NCBI GenBank assembly: GCA_947396885.1
Contig: OX377202.1
Span: 61,096,034 to 61,160,033, forward strand
From: Heligmosomoides polygyrus polygyrus
Lineage: Eukaryota; Nematoda; Chromadorea; Rhabditida; Heligmosomidae
Direction of reading: 5' to 3'
DNA: 64,000 nt
In this document: one piece after another, positions 12,401 to 21,500 of the stretch
Layout of the letters: every line of letters begins with the position of its first letter
Position numbering within the stretch: the first letter of the stretch is position 1
Notes under the pieces: model-generated
Told to the model about the DNA's origin: nothing
The model's input: the letters and a program-made list of their open reading frames with translations, nothing else
Database searches by the model: none
Program-made: the position numbers and the translations under genes

Positions 12401-15400
12401 CTTTTCCCTAGTTCGGGTTTCTGCTTCTACACACAGAGTGTTAGATGTCGTATCAGGCAACTTCAGTAATGTGTGCATTTCATTACCTATTAAGGCCAGT
12501 GAATTACTCACCTCAGCAGCCTGTTTCGTTAGAGCCTGCACTTGTTCCATCAATGTGGACATCTGCGATTGGAGGGTTTCGAATCGGTTGTCGTTCGCGT
12601 TCTCCAACGCTAGCATCTTTTCGACTTCTCTATCAAGATCGATAGACTCCATGTTCTGAAACAGTTTGTTTCAATGCAGTTCTTCGTCAGCACACTTTTT
12701 CGCGAAATGTGCGAGAGCGATATGAATGCAGAGAATCGCAGTGTGGACGATACCTACTCAGCGGGCCCCTGAAAATTGCCTGCTCCCTGAGTGGTTGGAT
12801 GTCGGACCTGGTGCACTGCCCTTGTGTTGATTCGTTACAAGGCTTGCCAGGCGGTGTTGTAGGCCTGCTGGTCCAGTTATCTGCGCTGAGAAAATTTGCG
12901 CAGAGTTCTCCCTTAGAGAACTGCTTTTCTTTCACTCAAATTCGCCAGTGGGCCTTGCCCAGTTGACTGAGTGGGTGCTACCCCAAGGCAGCAGAGCAGC
13001 TCAACCACGACTAGTGGTACAAGAGCTGTTTGCACTGTTCTGGAAGCTGAGGGCAACCCAACTTCCCAGTGCTCAAGCTTACCTCAATAGCTTCGCTTTC
13101 GGCTTCCCAGCGCGAAGGTCCTTCCTGGCGATCGGTTCGGCCCCCAAGTTGTGCTGCTGCGGTGACAGGGGGTAGGAAATCGGTTTATTGGAGCGAGAGA
13201 ACAAAGCAAATGAATACCAAAGTAGCCTGCGGCAGTCTTATATAGGCTGATCAGATCGGCTAACCTGATCAACCGCGATCATAAACTGCTGCCCTATCAT
13301 CAACGACAACGGGCAACAACAGGTAGCAACAGGGGTTAAAACAATACTATCGTCTACAATTTTTATTTTTTATTTTAATTTTTTATTATTTTTATTTTAA
13401 TTAATTAATTAACTATATTTATCGTCAAACGGTTGCGTTCGATCAAACGGCGCCGGTGGTGTAATGGCGTAGAGCATTCCCGCCCGGTCAGAGGGAGGTG
13501 CGGGTTCGAGTCCCGCCTGGCGCTAGAAGTTTTGATCGCAACAAGACATCGTTGTGACAGCTTACAACCTCGATACCAGCCAATTGAGGCTTAAAGAAAC
13601 TGATTTGAACTATATTTATGTTTGAATTTTTCGACCCCTTTTCGAGCTCTGGAGAGAAAGTATAACAGTACCAATCTGTCTTGTTCATCCTTAACCAACC
13701 ATATTGCAAGTGGTCTCACGGCCGTCACATACAGCATCCTCCTCACTGTTACAAGGAGGCGTAATACCACCCACGTCATTGTCATCGTCCGGCGACCAGG
13801 CTACAGCCTGCGCTTCGTTCAAGTTAAGCTAACGTCACGAACGAGAGAACGTCAATGCAATAAACATCAAACAAAAACTACCTGGAGTGTTTCATTCTCA
13901 TCAGCGCAATCAATATCCCCGTACAAAGCATCTTGAAATATGCCATGAAAGGCATCTGCTAGGGTTGTCTCCCTACGAATAGGGACAGCTAGTCAGGAGG
14001 AAGGCAGTTAGCAAGGCAACCAATAACTCGGCACGGAAAACACATTGTATTATAGAATTGATATTAAGTCAGGGGGGGGGTGTGGTATAGTCTGTCGAAA
14101 GACGATCACAACAATCGATCAAATATAAATATTTACATCAATTAATTAATTGAAAATATAAATAAAAATAAAAATCAATTGTACGAAATTAATACATAAT
14201 AAATAAATAAATAAATAACAAAGAAATCTTTTTTATCCATTTTTTCAATCTCTTCGACTTTTGGATTTATGAAGTAGTGCTAACAGGCCCACTATCAATG
14301 CCTAACGAAGGCGGTCAAGATTAAGAATATTATGTTTTTTGTAGCTGGGACAGGCCCTTGAATGCTACCGAGGAACTGCAAGGAAAAGTCGATTGTTTTC
14401 TCGTTCGTGATGTTAGCTTAACTTGAACGAAGCGCAGGCTGTAGCCTGGTCGCCGGACGATGACAATGACGTGGGTAATATTACGCCTCCTTGTAACAGT
14501 GAGGAGGATGCTGTATGTGACGGCCGTGAGATCACTTGCAATATGGTTGGTTGAGGATGAAGAAGACAGATTGGTACTGTTATACTTTCTCTCCAGAGCT
14601 CGAAAAGGGGTCGAAAAAATCAAACATAAATATAGTTAATTAATTAATTGAAATAAAAATAATAAAAAATTAAAATAAAAAATAAAATAATAATTTTCCT
14701 CGATCTTTGGAGTTCTGAAGTTATCTATCTTGCAGGCAAAGAAAAGTCGCCTTCTCCTCCTCAATGGCCAATCAAATTATGTACTATGAACGCTGTTGCT
14801 TTGGGTGTTATTTTTGTGTTTACATCGTATCATCCAGGTTAAAATAAAGTTATAATGTCAGTATGGTACACTACCGTGGTCAAGATACACTTTATATCGA
14901 CAAAAATGGACGGAGCAAGACCATCAATGCAGGGGCAGCACCTCCGGATCCGAACCCCCGACACTTTCCCCGCGAGCTCGCCCCCCATAACCATTCGGCC
15001 ATCCAGTCGCTGAGCCGTTGATGGTGAGCGACGCACCTCAATGTTCCACATCGGTCACTGTACCGCTAACAAGCAAATTGTGAAATCGCTGTAATTACGC
15101 TACTGTTCCGGCCCCAAACCTTTTGCAGGTTAAATTCTAACCACGACATGGCAGTTCCAGTCGTCAGTTCTGCTTTATCGGCCCGCACCGAAGTGAAACG
15201 GTTTTTTGCAATTTTTGACCTACCCAGATGTCCGCAGGAAATTTGAAAAGCACTGCGGTGCTTCTCATACAATCCCCTACCACCCCCAGTAGATCACTTT
15301 TAAAATCTCCACGGGATGTTCATTGACCTCTCTTGTAAGTGCAAGCCTCCATTCTAACGCCTCGAGCCGCTTTTAGACATCTGAAGACGACGGCATGGTC

Positions 15401-16873
15401 GAAACGTCGGACCAGTTAAACAATTTCCATCTGAAAATCTCGTTAGTAGAGGATTACATGAGAACATGTAACGAGAATGTCGAGGTTCCAAGACAAGAGA
15501 ACTTGGTGTCTATGAGTGAAGTAGTTACAGTTAACGTTTATTGACGACGTTTCGGGCGCAAGCTCTTTTTCAGGTCTGTAATGCACTGTTAAATTTCATA
15601 ACAAGATGGAGGTTGCATTACCAGCCAGATGTGAAGCTCCGGGACCCAACCTTTATATGCAATTGGCAAGCGGCTTGACCCAAGTTTTTGCTGTTTAATG
15701 CATACATAGGGGCGGGCGATTTTAAAGATAACACCGGTGTGGTGTCAGATTTTGCTGCCTATACCTCTCATTATTTTTGCATCAGTCTACTTCCTTCTTG
15801 CAGCGTTTACCTTTTTTTGGCCTCCTGTTACCTCATTGTTACCTCATTTACCAGATTTTGAAAGAGCTGTACTTTAGGGAAGTATAAGTTATTTAAATCT
15901 GTGACTTCTTTTCTTTTGCTGTTCGCAATATAGACATCCATCATGTCCAAAAGCATTTTTTTCTACTATTCTTCTAGGTTCTACACATCTTCCGATCTTT
16001 CATCGAATTGCCTTACATATCACGACTACTACAACAGAATAATTAACGAGGTTGGTATTGACTTTTGCCACCACCAGTGCTGTTTAGTTGGTGGAGCTAA
16101 AGATTATTTCACCCGTTCAGGTGTCTCGAAAAGAATCGCCTCCTCTTATTCTTCTAACTCTTGACACAACCTTCTCCAGCGTTGACGACAAGTATCGCAT
16201 ACCAATGAGGGCATACCTCAGGTTCGTTGCAGCTGCATTTTTTGCATGCTGTTGCACATTTGATGTTATTTGTATATTTCAGGACCTTGGCTGGTATTCC
16301 ACGAGCGCGAGATCCTCACTGTGCCATATTCAATCCTCTACGAGTGGAGTTGGATGCGTTTCCGGGAGAGTGCGTAGCCATGCAGCTGATTGAGGTGAGA
16401 ACCTGCCTCTGCTGATGGAGTCTAGTGGTATTTACGCTGTTTAGAACGCGTTGGACTCGAGACGCCGTGAGGTCACAATGGAGAATGGACTCGAGCAGCT
16501 GGAGCGGAGTATAGCGCAGATCATAGAATGGCTGGGGCGCTTGCTGGAGTTAGTGCAGTCGTTTGTTTGTTTGCAGCTATATTTAAGCATGACTGCTTTG
16601 AAGGTACGTAAATGAGGTCACGTCTCGTGATGAGCTCCCGGCTGATGCCACAATGGGTCGTCGGCTCATGGATATCGTTAACACGGCGGCAACACACATG
16701 CAGACGGAGAAGCTCGACAGCCTCGTCAAGAACAGTCTAAGGGTGGGTTGAGTTCTTTGTCTGTAGCCCAGCTGTTACATACGGTAAGATTTTAGGATTA
16801 CATGATGATTTCCTACCTTGCCAATCTCACGACTACACAACTTCAAGTGCACGAAAGGATGACGAACATCTGA
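6470..16873 (+). CDS. eif-3.F: Eukaryotic translation initiation factor 3 subunit F
   Basis: Complete eIF3F gene, 295 aa. Exons: 6470-6625, 7037-7161, 15978-16050, 16121-16221, 16283-16394, 16445-16548, 16604-16742, 16796-16873 (TGA). All junctions are GT-AG and the total is 888 nt with phases that close. eIF3F is an MPN-domain subunit of the eIF3 complex, which loads mRNA and initiator tRNA on the 40S ribosome. Diagnostic stretches are '[17 protein letters not shown]', '[15 protein letters not shown]', '[20 protein letters not shown]', '[12 protein letters not shown]' and '[14 protein letters not shown]'. As known for eIF3F, the JAMM metal site is not apparent. Intron 2 (7162-15977, 8.8 kb) splits a tryptophan codon inside the MPN domain and is filled by a foldback transposon with nested insertions; the other introns are 50-411 bp. 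The start ATG follows a TTTAAG acceptor-like sequence that could serve trans-splicing. Confidence 0.93.
8371..8588 (-). repeat. 3' LTR of the retrotransposon
   Basis: Direct copy of 13147-13358. It includes a TATATAG-like sequence at about 8463 and ends TCGTCTACA on the plus strand. Confidence 0.88.
8621..9921 (-). pseudogene. Third ORF of the retrotransposon, function unknown, frame-broken
   Basis: Minus-strand frames overlap in three steps: 9340-9921, then 9404-9625, then 8621-9400. Coherent protein-like stretches include '[16 protein letters not shown]', '[16 protein letters not shown]' and '[19 protein letters not shown]', with a highly basic C-terminus. I do not recognise the family and see no signal peptide or membrane segment that would suggest an envelope. 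Internal stops near 9400-9412 break it. Confidence 0.55.
9995..10682 (-). pseudogene. Protease C-terminus fused to integrase C-terminus (deleted pol)
   Basis: Reading leftward, the retropepsin end is seen ('[14 protein letters not shown]', '[16 protein letters not shown]', with the ILG motif). It is followed after about 60 residues by an integrase C-terminal tail ('[14 protein letters not shown]', '[15 protein letters not shown]'). About 2-3 kb normally encoding reverse transcriptase, RNase H and the integrase core is missing between them. Confidence 0.75.
10683..12652 (-). pseudogene. Gag with zinc knuckle and start of protease (frameshifted)
   Basis: Starts at ATG 12650-12652 (minus) and is open for 428 aa to 11366, where a one-base slip moves the frame; it resumes as '[18 protein letters not shown]' and runs to 10683. 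The N-terminal part is a helical Gag-like region ('[18 protein letters not shown]'). A CCHC zinc knuckle '[14 protein letters not shown]' has spacing CX2CX4HX4C near 10960-11000. The frame ends at the protease active-site region, reading YTGS followed by a stop. Family knowledge expects DTGS, so the catalytic aspartate is lost. Confidence 0.82.
13147..13358 (-). repeat. 5' LTR of the retrotransposon
   Basis: Direct copy of 8371-8588, lacking a few bases after TATATAGG. The element is read leftward from here. Confidence 0.88.
13423..13607 (+). mobile_element. tRNA-derived SINE inserted in foldback arm, 12-bp target duplication
   Basis: Bounded by AACTATATTTAT at 13411-13422 and 13608-13619. 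The equivalent place in the right foldback arm (about 14623-14640) has one copy and no insert. The insert carries a tRNA-like head with a perfect B-box GGTTCGAGTCC and a non-tRNA tail of about 80 bp without a clear poly(A). Confidence 0.88.
13450..13524 (+). ncRNA. tRNA-like head of the SINE
   Basis: Folds with a 7-bp acceptor stem (GCGCCGG with CTGGCGC, one G-T pair), a perfect 5-bp T stem (GCGGG/CCCGC) around TTCGAGT, and a 5-bp anticodon stem (TTCCC/GGGAG, one G-T pair) around an 11-nt loop instead of 7. The oversized loop argues against a working tRNA. The internal promoter boxes look intact. It resembles tRNA-Asp most, which is a guess. Confidence 0.7.
15340..15977. other. Remaining 3' part of eif-3.F intron 2
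   Basis: After the foldback, sequence without a recognised gene. It ends in the acceptor TTCTAG at 15972-15977. Confidence 0.5.
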
Positions 16874-18592
16874 TTGATTCACTGACATAGTTGTTGACGT
16901 TCACTCGAGGTTTCTCCAGGATCACTCAAATAAACCAGAATTTTGTGATTCTTGTAGGTTTTAAGAACATCTTTTGAGGCGAACAATCGTTTCATCTCTC
17001 TAATTGATGCAGTTGCTTGCCTAGAAATATGCGATTCTTTTCACGACTCGGAATGTTCTTGTGCTCTACTCGCATTGAAAGGGCAATATAATTGAACGCT
17101 GTTGTTTGTTTTTGCGTGTATTCCATTTTGTTGTTGAGTTTCCTTCCTCGGTGTTTGGATAAATCATTTCTAGAGACGCTCTTCATTTGCGGTTTCTGTA
17201 CTGCTCATGTGGAATACCTTTAAAACGATGTCATGATTCGACATACCTGTTTCAAGCCTTCGTGGTACCTGGGTAGCACGTTCTTTGAGATGGACAGCAA
17301 TAGGAAATGGCTGTCTGGCACCTCTTATCTGCACATAGTGAGAATAAAGCTGTATGGTTCGCCTGAATTTTCATCTCTAGCATCTTAAATTAAGACGATT
17401 GTTTCTAGAGAGCATCATTTAGCTTTATGACAGCGCTACCAGTCTCATATATTTTGAGATATCACATCTTATGTATTCTGAGTAGTATTGGTCATGTCCT
17501 CAGAACGTTATCTGGAACGATGTGTACTGTAGAGGTAGAGAAGTGGCAATTAGTCGATCCCCATCTTTGGAGAAGTCTCACAGTGTCGCATAGGTTCAAT
17601 TTCGTAGTTTGCTTTGCAAAGTGGACTGATACGAACGCGGACAACACCTGTCACCTGCGTGCGGGATACAGCATGAGATATACATAGCCGCTGCTTAGCA
17701 GGATATTTGGTGATATATATGTATATATCGGCACCCACAATAAATAAATAAATAGGTATGCAGGTACACCTAATTGACGAGGGCTTGGTCCCTATACGAC
17801 GTTCTTGTACATCTAAGAATCCTACTCCGGATGACGCGGCGACCATACTCTTGTGTAGAAGTGACGCTTTACCTGTAATCTGATTTCGAGTGTGCACTAT
17901 AATCCGCATCTTCCTTCAAATTTACGCCGGTTCCTTATCCTTACTCTCATTCCATAATCCATCTGCAGCGTTCGTGCATCACTGACGCCAAGCTTGAATC
18001 ACACGGTCAGCTTCAGCAAGTTTCGGTTACTTTTTGAGGAAGTAGGTGGAGTACAATGAAGTATGAAGTATGAAGTATATCAGAAAGGTTCGAACTGTGA
18101 ATCACCTAATAATCCGAAGTAAATTCATCTGGAAAATTGAAGAATTTTGTTCGAAATCCAATATTTCGTTTATCGTGGAGCTACTACTCAGTTTATCCCC
18201 TTTCTGTTCAGAACTGCCCCGGTCAAGTTTACAGTGACTGTTGTCCACCGTTTGTGCACGCTGTCGCTCTCAAATTGTATCCCATTATCTAACTGAAGAC
18301 AGCGCAAACATGCCCTGTAGTCTGACGCTGGTCTGTTTGGACACGATTTTATCTTATTATCAACTACAGAGATAGGCCATTAAAGAAGCGGTGGTGACCC
18401 ACAAGATGTGTGGGACTACTCACCAACTGCGTATGGTTCGCCAGCTGTCAGAAAGTTTGGGGCGTATTGCGACAAGTCAAGTCAGGAATTTTCAGTGGAT
18501 CCTCAGTGATACCGACTTGTATGGATTCGCTTGGCACAGTTACAGCAATCGCTTTCGAAATTGGAGTGTAATAGGGCTGTGCAATCGCTGAA
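16874..18592. other. Intergenic region between eif-3.F and scp-1
   Basis: 1.7 kb without a gene I recognise. It has the eif-3.F poly(A) signal, an AT-rich stretch with a short ATAT and AAATAAAT run near 17713-17760, and an open stretch at about 18379-18480 bounded by an AG acceptor-like and a GT donor-like site whose translation (such as 'HQLRMVRQLSESLGRIA') looks protein-like but matches nothing I know. An AATAG acceptor-like site ends at 18572, about 20 bp before the scp-1 ATG, and could be a spliced-leader site. Confidence 0.4.
16929..16934 (+). terminator. poly(A) signal of eif-3.F
   Basis: AATAAA 56 bp after the eif-3.F stop codon, a normal nematode 3' UTR length. Confidence 0.6.
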
Positions 18593-21500
18593 ATGCTGCG
18601 CCCTAAGAGCCGAGCTACCAGTTTGCGAGAACGTGTGGCGCAAGCTTATCACGACTATGGCAGGTGGGTCCTTTCCTTGCCATTCGGTTCGTTTTTAGCT
18701 GTTCCTTTCCTCTATCGAAGCTTTATTAGTATCTTAAGCTTTATTAGTATCTTTGTCACTGCAGGTCTCGAAGAAAAATACCGGCGCAGAGAAGTACGGC
18801 TAAACTAATGGAGCTTACACTTTAAATTCGGAGTTGCTTCGTTAGTGAAGGCGTTGAAATCAAAAGCGCAATTTTCCGATGAGATCAAGAGCGACTGACG
18901 ACTTCACATGTGATGTCATTTTTCTTTCAGGCTATGTTCGGCTCATCCTGCTGCATGTTTGTCTATGTCGTTGATAACGGTGATAGTCCTTTCTTACCCA
19001 ACGTTCACGAGATTTCGTCTTCCGTCAAGCAGAACAATAAATGTCCATTGGGACTATAAACTCAATTCAGGTTAGGTCCTGTTCATACCTCGCGACGGAG
19101 CCACGGGAGTGAATGGCCGGTTAGGCAAACCATACGTATTGATTTTAGCCAACCGATCGCCCAGCAAAAATCACTACATATAATTTGCCTGACCCACCAA
19201 TCGCTCCCGTCGCTTCCTTCGCGAAGTGTGAACACTACGGGTCCGAACTTTATGCACCACTACTCGCCGGCGCGCAGCAGTCACCGCCACAGATATGACG
19301 TCAGCTACTGCAGTCATGCTAAATTGCACTTCGACCATTTTATAACGTTTTCCGATGACGCCATCGGTTCAACTAACTTAAAGGGTTAAAAAGAACTTCA
19401 AGGCAGTTTATTTAGCATGTGTTTGGGATCGGAGTGTATAGATAATAATATTACCATTATTCACCCTGTTAGCGCTCAGCTTTACCACACCTCATTAGGA
19501 TCACACCTTGTTTCTTCCTCGGAACGTATTGCCTTGGTGGTTTTTACCTTCCTGGACATTGTGCAGTGAAAGACAGTGTAATACAGACGTGATCAACAGT
19601 CTTCAAGCTGTGAAGGAGCCACCTTGTCGCAGTGTTGGCTGCGCGCGGCGACAACCTGTACATAAAGTGGCGTGACCGGTTACTTATGCGGAAGCTTCCA
19701 AGTTTAATGTTTTCACGACATTCATTTAGGAGACCGGTCACCGGAATGGTTACGCGGATCCCCAACTGCATTCGTGCAACAGATATTTATTAGAGGAAGT
19801 GTGGAACCATGGGTCCCTCACAACATGACTGCTGAACAGGTATGTTGCTTTATCGATGAGCCGTGTTATCGACATTAAATGATTAAGGTGAGTTAAACTG
19901 CAATGCAGCGTACTATTAATTTCATTCGTCTTGAGCCATTACATTTTTTATCCGTAGCTTTGAATCTTTGCTTCATATGAATAAGTGCTACGACACGCCT
20001 AACGGCGTGTCGCGCACTTGCGCGCCTTGCGCGGCATTGCAGCATCACTAACCTACGGAAAGTAGTTTTTGTAAAACTTAAAATTCGCTAACACCTAGTA
20101 CCTGCTGCGTACTTTATCGGCATCAAACCGTCTACTTCGGTACCTTTATCGTAGACATTCTCTCCGGGCTATCCAGTAACGTCATTGGTTTGTGCTGCGC
20201 AGTACTTCTGTCCCTCAGGTTGCTCCTCCGCAATCGTTCTCATGCTCAACAGCACTCGTTACAGAGTAGCATTGACACGTCTGCTGAATCAGGACGCCAG
20301 GTTCCCCCTCACTCGTTTCTACTTATTGGATCTCTCCTGGCCCACTTCTTTGTTTCCACTATTGACCTCTAATGGTCTCTTCTTGCTGGTTTCTCCGTCC
20401 TGGTCCCTCCTCCAGGTTGTTCCTTTCCTTCGTGGTCGCTCTCCTGGTCCACTCTAGAGGTCCCCCTTACTGCCGTTCTCCACTAGTCCCTTAGTGGTCC
20501 TCCTATGCTCATGGCAGACGTCGATGACACGTATTCAGAATCAGGACGCTTTTGCGCAACGTAGGGAACCCGTCTTCTGGATCCAGGCACTCAGAAGACC
20601 CGTCTTCCGAATCCAGAAGCTCAGATGCGCGCACATTGCCGCTGTGTCGAGCATGAAGAGGCTGCGCAGATGGCAGATTGCCTGTTTCCCGTATGAATTT
20701 GCTTGCGGCTCCCTTCTTGCTGGTTCTCCGTTCTGATCCCGTCTCCAAATCCCTTCTTCCTGGTCGCTCCCTCGGCCACTCCCCCCCCCCCTCGTAGCAT
20801 TCCCTACTTCTCTACCCCATAAGTTGCTCTCCCACGCTCATGGCGCGAGCGAACGCCCATTGCGCGACAGCGGTGTCACATCAATGTGACCTGCTTCATT
20901 GTTCTCCTTATTCACCCCCCCCCCCATCCTGATCCCTCCTACTGGTTGCTCTTTCCACGTGGCTGTCGGCTATTCACCCTCAAAGTTCCCTTTCTACTCT
21001 CACCCCTTTAGTGGTCTTCTCATCCTTGCTTTCTGAGCGCCGAGACTCAGAAGCCATGCTTACGGCATGGCTTCTGAATCTGGGCGCTCAGAAAGGGCGC
21101 AGGTGCTGTTGTCTTAAGCAGTAAAAGGACTGCGCTTCCGCTGATGCAGCAATATCCCAGGTTAAATTGCAAACTTTGCCGGCGCTGTAGATGATGAGGC
21201 GTATCTGACTTACTAGCACGATCCTGACGAACACACCCCGAATGGTTAGTGTATCATTTAGGCGCGCGTTGGCGATGGAGCGTGAAAACCTTCATTCCTA
21301 GCCTTACTTACGCGAAACTCTTGTTGCTCAGGGAATGCGGATCTGGGTTCTGCGCTCTTCGAGCGCAGAACCCAGATCCGCATTCGGTCAGGGGAATCCG
21401 CGGCTGAGTTCTGCGCACTTCGAGCAGGGAGACGCATACGGCTGGGAAATTTCGCAAAAAGTGCCTCAAAACTGCGTACATGTCAAAGCTCCTAAATTCC

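Larger units (their letters stand above)
8371..13358 (-). mobile_element. LTR retrotransposon, internally deleted, minus orientation
   Basis: Flanked by LTRs 8371-8588 and 13147-13358 (about 95 percent alike; a short indel near 8465). In the coding orientation the LTR begins TGTAGACGATAG. Directly inside the 5' LTR is TGGGGGCCGAACC, a plausible tRNA primer-binding site, and just before the 3' LTR is a purine run (GAGGAGGGGCG), a plausible polypurine tract. A 4-bp ATTT may be the target duplication, though the site is AT-rich. Gag with one zinc knuckle, broken protease, integrase C-terminus and a third reading frame remain; reverse transcriptase, RNase H and the integrase core are absent. The element is non-autonomous. 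Confidence 0.88.
7711..15339. mobile_element. Foldback element E in eif-3.F intron 2, with two nested insertions
   Basis: Left arm 7711-8370 plus 13359-13847 is the inverted copy of right arm 14393-15339. Both arms give the same translated shadow ('[16 protein letters not shown]') on opposite strands. The left arm is interrupted by an LTR retrotransposon (8371-13358) and a SINE (13423-13607); the right arm is uninterrupted. Without the insertions the element is about 2.4 kb, with arms of about 950 bp and a 545-bp loop (13848-14392). The outer ends near ACAAG(A/G)GAGGTCAATGAAC are similar but I cannot fix a target duplication. No transposase gene is visible. Confidence 0.85.

Noticed and set aside
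13450..13524. Functional tRNA gene
   Set aside because: The anticodon loop has 11 nt, and the sequence lies inside a SINE with target duplication.
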